64,000 bases of DNA. It comes from Bacteroidetes bacterium UBA5697 (GTDB taxonomy: Bacteria > Bacteroidota > Bacteroidia > B-17B0 > Aurantibacillaceae). The position numbers and the translations under genes are program-made. The notes under the pieces are model-generated. The model was not told the origin of the DNA and did not search any database. It saw only the letters and a list, made by a program, of their open reading frames with translations. The stretch lies in assembly GCA_002420145.1 (NCBI GenBank), contig DIHL01000055.1, forward strand, positions 1 to 64,000, read 5' to 3'. Numbering within the stretch: position 1 is the stretch's first letter; every line of letters begins with the position of its first letter. Below, one piece after another: positions 26,298-35,645 of the stretch.

Positions 26298-27134
26298 TTA
26301 TAAAAGATTTAAACTGTGACGAACGTATGAGCTAGCAAATAATGCTACTTTTTGAGAATTTGGAATACGAATACGTTCTTCTAAAATACGCTCTGGTTTC
26401 AGAGATTTTATTTTATTAAATAATTTTCGGTAATAGATATAAGCTACATAAACTCCAAATCTAGAATCTTTAGGAAGCATTTTAATCCCTTCTAATCCTT
26501 TATTAAAATCTAATTCAATATCATCTTCTAAAGCAGCTTTAGTTTTTGGACAAAGTTCTTTTAACTCCACATTTGGAAAATACACACGACCCATTCCTAA
26601 ATAATCAGCATGTAAATCACGTAAGAAATTAATTTTTTGAAACGCCGATCCTAAAGCCATTGCATAAGGCGTTAAATCATCGTACATTTTTTGATTTCCT
26701 TTCACAAAAACACGTAAACACATTAAGCCAACAACTTCTGCACTTCCTAAAATATATTCTTTGTAGCCTTCTGCATCGTAGGATTTATTTTCTAAATCCA
26801 TCTCCATACTTTTCAAAAAAGTATCAATTAATTTGTGATCTACGTTATAGTCATTAATTACTTTTTGAAAACTATTTAAAACAGGATTCAAACTAATCCC
26901 TCGTTCAATTGCACGATAAGTTTCCAATTTAAACTCAGCCAATAATTCCTTCTTATTGTAATCATGAAAAGAATCTACAATCTCATCAGCAAAGCGAACA
27001 AAGCCATAAATGCTGTAAATTGGATCCTGAAAATCTTTATGCAAAAATTTGATGCCCAACGAAAACGAAGTGCTATAGCTATTAGTAACCATTTTACTGG
27101 TTTTTATGCTGACGCTATCAAATAATTGTTTCAT
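26298..27134 (-). CDS. crtB: Phytoene synthase (squalene/phytoene synthase family)
   Basis: This enzyme condenses two geranylgeranyl diphosphates into phytoene, the first committed step of carotenoid synthesis. In its 278 residues it has both aspartate-rich motifs: DEIVD in FVRFADEIVDSFHD (about 46-60) and DLHAD in INFLRDLHADYLGMGRVYFP (about 170-190). The N-terminal SYSTSFSLGIKFL is the usual start of the fold. The immediate crtI neighbour and idi downstream support phytoene rather than squalene as product. The start at 27134 is the only suitable ATG. Confidence 0.95.
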   Translation of the reverse strand: MKQLFDSVSIKTSKMVTNSYSTSFSLGIKFLHKDFQDPIYSIYGFVRFADEIVDSFHDYNKKELLAEFKLETYRAIERGISLNPVLNSFQKVINDYNVDHKLIDTFLKSMEMDLENKSYDAEGYKEYILGSAEVVGLMCLRVFVKGNQKMYDDLTPYAMALGSAFQKINFLRDLHADYLGMGRVYFPNVELKELCPKTKAALEDDIELDFNKGLEGIKMLPKDSRFGVYVAYIYYRKLFNKIKSLKPERILEERIRIPNSQKVALFASSYVRHSLNLL

Positions 27135-27215
27135 GTGTGGTGTTAGATTGCTAAGATAATAAAATTATATCACTTACAATGAAAACATCTGAACTCGGGT
27201 TTTGTTTAACTTTTT

Positions 27216-28688
27216 TTAATTTTTATTTAACTCTTTCAAAATCAGCTCCGAAACTAGCTTTCCTGAAATTAAACATGGCGGCACTCCTGGTCCTGGAACC
27301 GTTAATTGACCTGTGTAAAATAAGTTTTTAACTTTTTTATTAATCAACTTTGGTTTTAATATAGCTGTTTGACTTAATGTATTTGCTAAACCATAAGCAT
27401 TTCCTTTAAAAGAATTATAATCTTTTATGAAATCAGAGGTCGCATAATCACGTCTCAGTATAATATTATCTTTAAAAGACACACCAATTTGTTTTTCGAT
27501 ACGAGAAATAACCATATCAAAATATCTATCATTGGTTTTTGGATCATCTTTTAAATCTGGAGCAATAGGAATTAATACCATTAAATTTTCGCAACCTTCT
27601 GGAGCTGTTTTATCAGTTTGAGAAGTACAACTTAAATATAATAACGGATTTGTTGGCCACTTTGGATCCGTATAAATTTCATCAGAGTGTTTGGCAAAAT
27701 CCTCATCAAAAAATAAAGTATGATGTAATAAATTTGGCAACTTCTTATTAACGCCGATATAAAAAATCAAACTAGACGGAGCCATTTTTCTGGTTTCCCA
27801 ATATTTAGCTGAGTAATTTCTATAAGGTGCTTCCAATAATTTTTGTTCTGTAAAGTTATAATCAGCACTTGACAACAATGCATCAAAACCTTTGTATGTT
27901 TTTGATGCTACAATTTCACTTGCTTTGTTATTAGTGACATTTATTTTAGATACATCTACATTTAGTTCAAACTTAACGCCTAACTCTAATGCTAGTTTAT
28001 GCATTCCATTTACCACACTTACCATTCCTCCTTTTGGATACCAAGTACCGCCAATCATATCGGAGTAATTCATTAAACTATACAAAGCAGGTGTGTTTTT
28101 TGGCAAAGCACCTAAAAACAAAACAGGAAATTCTAATAATTGAATAAGCTTAGGGTTTGAAAATGATTTACGAATATGTGAGGCAATAGAATTAAAAACA
28201 TCTAATTTAAAAATGCCTTTAAAAAATCTTGCATTCATAAATTCAGTTAATGATAATCCTGGTTTATATACTAAATCATGCATACCAATATTATATTTGA
28301 ACTCAGCTTCTTTTAAAAACTGTTTTAACTTCACGGCGCTACCTGGTTCAATGCGTTCAAACATATTATATAGCTCATTGATATCACTGGGAATATCCAA
28401 TGGCCCATCTTTGTATACAATTCTATACGATGGCGATAAGCGCTGTAATTCGTAATAATCAGAAACCTTTTTACCAAAATCAGCAAAAAATTTATCAAAG
28501 ATATCTGGCATCCAATACCAGCTAGGTCCCATATCATAAACAAAGCCTTGATGTTCAAACTTTCTTGCTCTTCCTCCTACTTGATTATGTTTTTCTAATA
28601 CCGTAACCTCACATCCTGCTTTGGCAAGATAACACGCCGCAGATAAACCTGAAAAACCAGAACCTATTATTGTAACTTTTTTAGACAT
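27216..28688 (-). CDS. crtI: Phytoene desaturase
   Basis: This is a 490-residue FAD-dependent CrtI-type desaturase that converts phytoene toward lycopene. The Rossmann fingerprint is KVTIIGSGFSGLSAACYLAKAG, followed by EKHNQVGGRARKFE and YDMGPSWYWMPD. The C-terminal signature is NLFYTGQLTVPGPGVPPCLISGKLV. It is the first gene of the minus-strand crtI-crtB-idi group (81-base gap to crtB) and is divergently arranged with a second CrtI-family gene across 77 bases. No crtY or crtZ is present in the window. Confidence 0.95.
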   Translation of the reverse strand: MSKKVTIIGSGFSGLSAACYLAKAGCEVTVLEKHNQVGGRARKFEHQGFVYDMGPSWYWMPDIFDKFFADFGKKVSDYYELQRLSPSYRIVYKDGPLDIPSDINELYNMFERIEPGSAVKLKQFLKEAEFKYNIGMHDLVYKPGLSLTEFMNARFFKGIFKLDVFNSIASHIRKSFSNPKLIQLLEFPVLFLGALPKNTPALYSLMNYSDMIGGTWYPKGGMVSVVNGMHKLALELGVKFELNVDVSKINVTNNKASEIVASKTYKGFDALLSSADYNFTEQKLLEAPYRNYSAKYWETRKMAPSSLIFYIGVNKKLPNLLHHTLFFDEDFAKHSDEIYTDPKWPTNPLLYLSCTSQTDKTAPEGCENLMVLIPIAPDLKDDPKTNDRYFDMVISRIEKQIGVSFKDNIILRRDYATSDFIKDYNSFKGNAYGLANTLSQTAILKPKLINKKVKNLFYTGQLTVPGPGVPPCLISGKLVSELILKELNKN

Positions 28689-28765
28689 ACTTGGACAACA
28701 AAAAATGTAAAATATTGTTTAAACTTACGGAATAATTCAATAATCAAAAACAGAATAAAAATCAT

Positions 28766-30232
28766 ATGCAAAAACACATTGTTATTATAGGATCTGGAGT
28801 TGCTGGATTATCAGCAGCAGTGAGGCTTGGAGCAGCAGGACATAAAGTAACTGTTGTTGAAGCAAACGACTATGTGGGAGGTAAATTAACGGCTAAAATG
28901 ATAGGCCGATATCGCTTTGATTTAGGTCCATCTGTATTCACAATGCCTCATTTAATTGAAGAACTGACAAAAATCAGTAAACAAGATGCGAAATTTGAAT
29001 ACTTAACCTTAGATAAAATTTGCAATTATTTTTATGAAGATGGCACTACTCTATCTGCCTATCCTGATAAAGAAAAATTTGCTACTGAAGTACAAAACAA
29101 ACTAGGAGAAACTAAAGAATCGGTATACGAACAATTAAAATACAGTGCAACAGCTTATGAATTAACAGGAGAATTATTTATGGAACAATCGCTTCATAAA
29201 CTCTCTAATTTTTTGAATTTAAAAACCGCTAAAGCTATTTTAAATATTGGCAAATTAAAATTGAATAAAACGATGAACGATGTGAATAGCGCTCGTTTTA
29301 AAAACAAAAAAACAGTTCAATTATTTAATCGCTTTGCTACTTATAATGGTTCTAATCCTTATCAAGCCCCCGCGATTATTAATATCATTTCGCATTTAGA
29401 ACATAATATTGGAGCATTTGCTCCTAAAGGAGGCATGCATGATATTACCATGCATTTATATAATTTGAGTTTGAAATTGGGTGTAGAATATAAAATGAAA
29501 ACTCGCGTTACTCAAATTATAACCAAAAACGATATTGCTGTTGGAGTTGAAACTAGTAATGGTGAAATAAAAGCAGATATTATTGTGAGTGATGCTGATA
29601 TTAAACATGTGTACACCAAATTGCTTGACAAAAAATACTACCCTACAAAAATATTATCGCAAGAAAAATCGTTATCGGCTTTAATTTTTTATTGGGGTAT
29701 AAAAAAAGAATTTAAAGAACTAAGCTTACACAATATGTTGTTTAGTGATGATGGACAAAAAGAATTTAATTGTGTGTTTGGTGACAAGAAACCATATCAC
29801 AATCCATCTACTTACATTAACATTACTTCTAAAGTAACGCCAACTGATGCACCCGCAGGTTGCGAGAATTGGTTTGTGATGATTAACGTGCCTCATAATA
29901 CATCAGGTCAACCAATTGAATATGTGCAAGAAATGCGCAAACATATTGTTGCTAAAATAAATCGTGTTTTAAAAACAGATATAGAACAATATATTGAAGT
30001 AGAAGAAGTACTAGATCCTTATTTAATTGAACAGCGAACTAGTTCTGCTGGTGGTTCTTTATATGGCAATTCATCAAACAATAAATACGCCGCTTTTTTA
30101 CGTCACGCCAATAACAGCAGTAAAATCAAAAACATGTATTTCTGCGGAGGAAGTGTGCATCCAGGAGGGGGAATTCCTTTAGGCATGTTAAGTGCTAAAA
30201 TTGTGAGTGAAATGATTGCAGAGAAGAATTAA
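28766..30232 (+). CDS. crtD: CrtD-like carotenoid desaturase (CrtI family)
   Basis: A second FAD desaturase of 488 residues with the Rossmann motif HIVIIGSGVAGLSAAVRLGAAG, VGGKL, FDLGPSVFTMP and the C-terminal YFCGGSVHPGGGIPLGMLSAK. It is clearly diverged from the 27216-28688 protein. In Bacteroidota a divergent CrtI paralogue in the carotenoid locus is usually CrtD, the 1-hydroxycarotenoid 3,4-desaturase used for myxol-, saproxanthin- or flexixanthin-type pigments. The HPGGGIP motif fits CrtD. The exact desaturation step is inferred from family and neighbourhood. Confidence 0.82.
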   Translation: MQKHIVIIGSGVAGLSAAVRLGAAGHKVTVVEANDYVGGKLTAKMIGRYRFDLGPSVFTMPHLIEELTKISKQDAKFEYLTLDKICNYFYEDGTTLSAYPDKEKFATEVQNKLGETKESVYEQLKYSATAYELTGELFMEQSLHKLSNFLNLKTAKAILNIGKLKLNKTMNDVNSARFKNKKTVQLFNRFATYNGSNPYQAPAIINIISHLEHNIGAFAPKGGMHDITMHLYNLSLKLGVEYKMKTRVTQIITKNDIAVGVETSNGEIKADIIVSDADIKHVYTKLLDKKYYPTKILSQEKSLSALIFYWGIKKEFKELSLHNMLFSDDGQKEFNCVFGDKKPYHNPSTYINITSKVTPTDAPAGCENWFVMINVPHNTSGQPIEYVQEMRKHIVAKINRVLKTDIEQYIEVEEVLDPYLIEQRTSSAGGSLYGNSSNNKYAAFLRHANNSSKIKNMYFCGGSVHPGGGIPLGMLSAKIVSEMIAEKN

Positions 30233-30294
30233 TTATATTTTTATTCGGATGATGGATATCACACCAGTTGTCGGATCGTATTATCTGCCATTCG

Positions 30295-32331
30295 TTAAAT
30301 ACGAATGCCGATAATACATACATCATCTACTTGTTCTAAATCACCTCTCCAATTATTAAACGTTTGATTCAATTCTTCTTGTTGATCTGTTACAGATAAA
30401 TGTGAAATAGAATTTAAAAGTTGATTTAAGGCTTTGTATTTAAATTTCTTGCCCTTCGCTCCGCCAAATTGGTCAGCAAAACCGTCGGTGTATAAATACA
30501 GCATATCTCCTTTTGTGCATTCCATTGTAAAAAGCTTAAACTCCTCTAATCGCTCACCTTGTCCAACAGGCATTTTATCTTTTGCTAATACAGTCATATT
30601 TTGATTGCTAATTAAAACAGGTACGTTGTTCGCTGCAGCATAAGTTATTGTTCTCGACTCCCTGTCTGTCGACAAGTTTGTATCAATACAAACCAAAATA
30701 GCATCCATGCCGTCTTTTTGCCCTTCATTTCCAATACTTTCTATCAATCGTTTTCTAACGTAATTAAATATTTCATTGGGTTGCAAAATATTTTTCTCTT
30801 TTATGGCTTCGCTCAAAAATCCAATATTCAATAAACTCATAAAAGCCCCAGGAACGCCATGACCAGTACTGTCACATACTGCTAAATAAAATTTACCTTG
30901 ATATTCAGTTGCCCAATAAAAATCGCCACTGACAATATCTTTAGGTTTAAAGAATATGAAATTTTGAGGAATAAATTTATCGATGAAGTCTTTATGAGCC
31001 AACAATGTATTTTGAATACGTTTGGCGTAATGAATACTATCGGTGATTTCCTTTTGCTTTTCTTCAATAATATGTTTTTGATTAGAAATTTCTTTATTTC
31101 TAATTTCTAATTCAGAGGCGGCTCTTTTCTTCAATCTAAAGCGATTGAATAAGACAAATGATAATAAACCTAACAACAAACTCAAACCAATAATTGAATA
31201 AACAACTATTTGACGTTTTTTATCTCTCTCATTTAGTAATGAAATTTCTTTTTCTTTTTTATCTGTTTCATATTGAGTTTGCAGCTCATTAAACGATTTT
31301 CTGGTTTCTAAATTATTAAGGCTATCATTTAATAAGATATACTCTTCTAAAGATTTAGTAGCTTCTTTATAATTTCCTAACTTAATATATGCCTCTGAAA
31401 TAACCTTTAAAAGAGTATACTCCGTTTTAGGGTTTTTAATTTTCCGAGCAATTTCAATAGCTATCAAATAATTTTTTAATGCCAAAGAGTAATCATTAAA
31501 CTTTGCGTACACTTCACCTAAAGCGTGATAAGAGGAAGATAAAAACTCCTGATTATTAATTTTAAATGAGGATGTAATTGCTGCATTTCCATAATACAAG
31601 GCAGAATCTTTTTTATTACTCTTTGCCATTAAGCCTGCCATATTACTATAGGAATAAACTAAACCGTAGTCATCATTTATTTTTTCCTTAATTCGAAGAG
31701 ATTTTTTTTGATATTCAAGTTCTTTACTAAAATTATTCATAGATGAATACACCTCTGATATATTAGTTAACATATAGGAAATAAACACTGAATCTTTTAC
31801 CGATTCGAAATAGCTTAATGCCTGGTCATAATATTTAAGTGCCAATTCATACGATTTCATACTGGAATAAATATTTCCTATTCCCATAATAGCAGAAGCT
31901 TCTTCTTTAGCGCTCTTTTCTGATTTAAAAATATCATGTGCTTTTGTATAATAAATAAGAGCTTCATTATTCTTACTTAACAAACTCAGACTATTAGCCT
32001 TAGACATGTATGTTCTGGCTAAATAAATCTGTTGTTTTTGTTTTTTTAAAAGAGTGATTGATTTTTCGAAATAAAACAAGGCTGAATCTAATTGCCCTAA
32101 ATAGTCATGAGATATACCTAACATTTCATAAGCTCTACCCAAACTTAACTCAGAGTCTTCTTCTATAGCTTTTAAGATGGCTTTTTTAGAATACTCATAG
32201 CTTAACGAAGGATCATTTTGATATACTTTTTTTGCTCTATGTATTAAGCTATCCGAAGATAATTCATGAGTTCTTTGAGCTTGCATTATACAAGTCAAAA
32301 AAATAAAAACTATCAACATCCATTTTCCCAT
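30295..32331 (-). CDS. TPR sensor with SpoIIE-type serine phosphatase output
   Basis: A membrane signalling protein of 678 residues. A signal peptide (MGKWMLIVFIFLTCIMQAQ) precedes about eight TPR units in the periplasm (about 30-340), one transmembrane helix (VVYSIIGLSLLLGLLSFVLF), a short coiled coil and a cytoplasmic PP2C-like SpoIIE domain (last 240 residues). Metal-ligand motifs are present: SGDFYW, CDSTGHGVPGAFMS, DGMDAIL, YTDGFADQFGG and QVDDVCII. It probably dephosphorylates an anti-anti-sigma-type or similar protein in response to an envelope cue. The frame extends 8 codons upstream to 32355, but ATG 32331 gives the proper signal peptide. No partner anti-sigma gene is adjacent. Confidence 0.9.
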   Translation of the reverse strand: MGKWMLIVFIFLTCIMQAQRTHELSSDSLIHRAKKVYQNDPSLSYEYSKKAILKAIEEDSELSLGRAYEMLGISHDYLGQLDSALFYFEKSITLLKKQKQQIYLARTYMSKANSLSLLSKNNEALIYYTKAHDIFKSEKSAKEEASAIMGIGNIYSSMKSYELALKYYDQALSYFESVKDSVFISYMLTNISEVYSSMNNFSKELEYQKKSLRIKEKINDDYGLVYSYSNMAGLMAKSNKKDSALYYGNAAITSSFKINNQEFLSSSYHALGEVYAKFNDYSLALKNYLIAIEIARKIKNPKTEYTLLKVISEAYIKLGNYKEATKSLEEYILLNDSLNNLETRKSFNELQTQYETDKKEKEISLLNERDKKRQIVVYSIIGLSLLLGLLSFVLFNRFRLKKRAASELEIRNKEISNQKHIIEEKQKEITDSIHYAKRIQNTLLAHKDFIDKFIPQNFIFFKPKDIVSGDFYWATEYQGKFYLAVCDSTGHGVPGAFMSLLNIGFLSEAIKEKNILQPNEIFNYVRKRLIESIGNEGQKDGMDAILVCIDTNLSTDRESRTITYAAANNVPVLISNQNMTVLAKDKMPVGQGERLEEFKLFTMECTKGDMLYLYTDGFADQFGGAKGKKFKYKALNQLLNSISHLSVTDQQEELNQTFNNWRGDLEQVDDVCIIGIRI

Positions 32332-32490
32332 AAATGAATAATGAATGTAATACATTTTTCAGAATCAAGCAACCAAAAAATTAGTAAATGACAATTTATT
32401 AAACAAAAATAATGAGCAAAATCAGATATTGACACATTTTAGTATGATAAGAGTCAAAAAAACATTCCATTTATTGATTATCTTTAATGT

Positions 32491-33579
32491 ATGAAAAAAA
32501 TCTTCATATTTAGCTTAAGTGTCTTATTTGTATTAATTATTTCTTGCAAAAAAGAAAAAGAATCTATTCAAATTACTAGCAGCGACATTACAGAATCTGT
32601 TTATGCTTCAGGTAAAGTAAAAGCTCTCGACCAATATAATGTGTATTCTACCGTAAATGGCGTTTTACAAAACATCATTGTTAATGTAGGTGACAATATC
32701 ACCAAAGGACAAACGTTATTAGAAATTGACAATATTACTTCTGAACTAAACACTGAGAATGCTAGAATTGCACTAGACTTAAGTGCAGAAAACAATCGCA
32801 AAGGTTCGGATAAACTAGAAGAGATTGAATTGAATGTTAATTTGGCTCTAGAAAAATTACAACTCGATTCTTCCTTATACTTTCGTCAAAAAAAATTATG
32901 GGAGCAAAACGTAGGTTCTAAATTAGATTTTGAGCAAAGACAATTGGCTTACAATAATTCATTAGTTAATTATAAAACCGCACAAAAAAGATTAGCTCAA
33001 TTAAAAACACAATTACAAAACGAATTAAAACGCGCCAACATTAATTATGATATCAATAAAAAGTTATCGAACGATTTTTTCATAAAAAGTTCTATCAATG
33101 GTAAAGTATATGACATTTTAAAAGAACGTGGGGAATTAGTTACTCCTCAAACTCCTTTGGCCGTTATTGGAAAGGCAGATACTTTTTTATTAGAATTGGC
33201 GGTTGATGAAAATGATATTATTAAAGTTAATGTGGGACAAAAAGCATTAATCACCATGGATAGTTACAAAGGAGAAGTATTAGAAGCTATTGTAGATAAA
33301 GTGTATCCTATCATGAATGAGCGCACAAGAACTTTTATAGTAGAGGCTCATTTCATCAATCAGCCAAAAAAATTATTTCCAAATTTATCTGCCGAAGCTA
33401 ATATCATTATTCAAACCAAAAAAAATATCATCACTATCCCCAACAATTATATAGTGGATGGAAAGTATGTATATGTTGATGGTAATGAAAAACGGGAAGT
33501 GAAACTAGGCTTAAAAGATTATCAAAAAACAGAAGTATTAGAAGGATTAAAAGAAAACGAAACCATATACAAACCTTAA
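32491..33579 (+). CDS. HlyD/MacA-type periplasmic adaptor lipoprotein
   Basis: The 362-residue membrane-fusion protein links an inner-membrane transporter to an outer-membrane exit. A lipoprotein signal ends IISC (C19). Then come the first half of the lipoyl domain (NVYSTVNGVLQNIIVNVGDNITKGQ), an alpha-helical hairpin (about 85-185), the second lipoyl half (KSSINGKVYDILKERGELVTPQTPL) and a beta-barrel. It is the first gene of a three-gene export operon; the permease gene begins 4 bases after its stop. No TolC-like outer-membrane factor is encoded nearby. Confidence 0.92.
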   Translation: MKKIFIFSLSVLFVLIISCKKEKESIQITSSDITESVYASGKVKALDQYNVYSTVNGVLQNIIVNVGDNITKGQTLLEIDNITSELNTENARIALDLSAENNRKGSDKLEEIELNVNLALEKLQLDSSLYFRQKKLWEQNVGSKLDFEQRQLAYNNSLVNYKTAQKRLAQLKTQLQNELKRANINYDINKKLSNDFFIKSSINGKVYDILKERGELVTPQTPLAVIGKADTFLLELAVDENDIIKVNVGQKALITMDSYKGEVLEAIVDKVYPIMNERTRTFIVEAHFINQPKKLFPNLSAEANIIIQTKKNIITIPNNYIVDGKYVYVDGNEKREVKLGLKDYQKTEVLEGLKENETIYKP

Positions 33580-33583
33580 TCCA

Positions 33584-34843
33584 TTGAACGCCAAATTAAT
33601 CATAGATATTGCTGTTAACTTAATTCGTGCGCGACTAAAGCAATCTATTGTTGCGGCTGTTGGTGTAACATTTGGAATTGCCATGTTTGTGACACTTCTT
33701 GGATTTATGAATGGTTTAAATAATCTATTGGATGGATTAATGTTGAACAGAACTCCTCACGTAAGATTATACAATGAAGTGAAACCTAGTCCAGACCAAC
33801 CCGTTTTAATTTCAAAAGAGTATAAAAACAATACAAATTTTATTCAGTCAATTAAACCAAAAGATAGAGGACGAGAAATTTATAATAGCAAAGCCATTAT
33901 TAATATTTTAAAACAAGACAAACGTGTGATTGATGTAGCTCCAAAAGTAACAGCTCCTGTTTTCTTCAATACTGGGTCTATTGAAATTACAGGTGTAGTA
34001 AATGGCATTGATGTGCCAGCCGAAGAACATTTATTTAAAGTGAGTGATTATATCATTGAAGGCAATGTATTTGATTTGAATAACGAAAGCAATACCATTA
34101 TTATTGGAAAAGGATTAGCAGAACAAATGCTTGTAAAAGTTGGCGATGTTATTAAAATAACAACGATTAAAGGTGGATTAGTGAGTTTAAAAATTGTAGG
34201 TATTATTCAAATTGGCATTGCCGAAATTGACAATACGATGAGCTACACGTCCTTAAGAACTGCACAAATGTTATTAGGAGAATCAGCAAGTTATATTACT
34301 GACATACAAGTAAAATTAACCGACGTTATGATGTCTCCAGAAACGGCAAAAGAATACAGAGCTAAATTTGGTATTGATGCTATTGATGCTCAAACAGCTA
34401 ACTCGCAATTTGAAACTGGAAGCAATGTTCGTTCTATTATTTCTTATGCCGTAGGTATAACCTTATTAATCGTGGCAGGTTTTGGCATTTACAATATTTT
34501 AAATATGATGATTTACGAAAAAATGGATTCTATTGCCATTTTAAAAGCAACAGGTTTTTCGGGTAATGATGTGAAATGGATTTTTATCTCCTTATCCTTA
34601 ATCATTGGCATTGTAGGAGGTTTGTTTGGTTTGTTATTTGGTTTTGGATTGAGTAGCATTATAGACAACATACCTTTTGAAACTAGCTCATTACCAACTA
34701 TTAAAACCTATCCAATTGATTATAAATACACTTACTATGTCATTGGATTTACCTTTGCAGTTTGCACGACTACTATTGCTGGTTTATTTCCTGCATTAAA
34801 AGCCAGTAAGATTGACCCTGTTGAAATTATTAGAGGAAAATAA
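33584..34843 (+). CDS. MacB/FtsX-type ABC transporter permease
   Basis: A 419-residue permease with the MacB layout: one N-terminal helix (IVAAVGVTFGIAMFVTLLGF), a large periplasmic domain (about 45-280) and three C-terminal helices including VAGFGIYNILNMMIYEKMDSIAILKATGFS, the FtsX signature coupling to the ATPase. The start is TTG at 33584, 4 bases after the adaptor's stop; there is no usable ATG. It forms an export system with the adaptor and the ATPase, whose ATG follows 1 base after its stop. Substrate unknown; peptides, lipoproteins or drugs are usual for the family. Confidence 0.9.
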   Translation: MNAKLIIDIAVNLIRARLKQSIVAAVGVTFGIAMFVTLLGFMNGLNNLLDGLMLNRTPHVRLYNEVKPSPDQPVLISKEYKNNTNFIQSIKPKDRGREIYNSKAIINILKQDKRVIDVAPKVTAPVFFNTGSIEITGVVNGIDVPAEEHLFKVSDYIIEGNVFDLNNESNTIIIGKGLAEQMLVKVGDVIKITTIKGGLVSLKIVGIIQIGIAEIDNTMSYTSLRTAQMLLGESASYITDIQVKLTDVMMSPETAKEYRAKFGIDAIDAQTANSQFETGSNVRSIISYAVGITLLIVAGFGIYNILNMMIYEKMDSIAILKATGFSGNDVKWIFISLSLIIGIVGGLFGLLFGFGLSSIIDNIPFETSSLPTIKTYPIDYKYTYYVIGFTFAVCTTTIAGLFPALKASKIDPVEIIRGK

Positions 34844-34844
34844 C

Positions 34845-35522
34845 ATGTCGAAAATAATATTAGAAACAAAAAATATCAATAAATACTTTTACGACCCCGT
34901 AAAATTTAAAGTGCTTTCTGATATCAACATGTCAATTAATGAAGGTGAGTTTGTATCTATTGTTGGAAAATCTGGTTGTGGAAAATCGACGTTATTATAT
35001 ATCCTTTCAACCATGGATACTGATTATGAAGGAGAATTAACTATTAATGGTGTGAGTCTTACATCTAAAACTGATAAAGATTTAGCGGTTGTAAGAAATG
35101 AACACATTGGTTTTGTGTTTCAATTTCATTATTTATTACCTGAATACAATGTTTTAAAAAATGTGATGCTACCTGGTATTAAACTAGCAAAACATTCGAT
35201 ACAAGAAATTGAGCATAAAGCCATGGAGCAATTACGAAAATTAGACATGGTTGACCAAGCTTTAAAATCACCAAATCAATTAAGTGGTGGGCAAAAGCAA
35301 CGTGTTGCTATTGCACGAGCTTTAATAAACGACCCCTTAATTATTATGGGTGATGAACCTACAGGTAACTTAGATAAGAAAAACAGTGATATGGTTTTTG
35401 ATATTTTTAATACCCTAGTCAAAGAAAGAAATCAAGCTCTATTAATAGTGACGCATGATCCTGATTTTGCTGCAAGAACTCATCGCACCATTGAAATGGC
35501 TGATGGAAGGATTATTAATTAA
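34845..35522 (+). CDS. ABC transporter ATP-binding subunit (MacB/LolD type)
   Basis: This 225-residue ATPase energises the adjoining FtsX-type permease. It has Walker [10 protein letters not shown], the Q-loop [11 protein letters not shown], signature [15 protein letters not shown], Walker [14 protein letters not shown] and the H-loop VTHD. The frame opens at 34812 inside the permease gene, but [17 protein letters not shown] is the natural start (ATG 34845), leaving one base between stop and start. It is the last gene of the adaptor-permease-ATPase operon and is followed by an interspersed repeat rather than a terminator. Confidence 0.94.
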   Translation: MSKIILETKNINKYFYDPVKFKVLSDINMSINEGEFVSIVGKSGCGKSTLLYILSTMDTDYEGELTINGVSLTSKTDKDLAVVRNEHIGFVFQFHYLLPEYNVLKNVMLPGIKLAKHSIQEIEHKAMEQLRKLDMVDQALKSPNQLSGGQKQRVAIARALINDPLIIMGDEPTGNLDKKNSDMVFDIFNTLVKERNQALLIVTHDPDFAARTHRTIEMADGRIIN

Positions 35523-35532
35523 CAAAAATAAT

Positions 35533-35631
35533 GTCAGTTCGAGTAAAAATTCTGCCTCTTTGAATTTTTGTATCGAGAACTTAACCAACAAACTACTTCT
35601 CGATACGCTCGTTCCTCGCACTCGAAGTGAC
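35533..35631. repeat. Nested inverted-repeat element (GTCACTTCGAG family)
   Basis: The outer arms GTCAGTTCGAGT (35533-35544) and ACTCGAAGTGAC (35620-35631) pair at 11 of 12 positions. The inner arms GTATCGAGAA (35570-35579) and TTCTCGATAC (35597-35606) pair perfectly. The 99-bp unit fills the gap between convergent genes. A short relative is at 56501-56524. Confidence 0.65.
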
Positions 35632-35645
35632 TTAAAAAAAAATCA

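Noticed and set aside
30240..30294. Small hairpin CATTCG/CGAATG near the SpoIIE stop
   Set aside because: Six-bp stem overlapping the stop codon without a T-tract; too weak to call.
32440..32490. TTGACA...TATGAT pair before the adaptor gene as a sigma70-type promoter
   Set aside because: Spacing is only 8 bases, and Bacteroidota promoters do not use this consensus.
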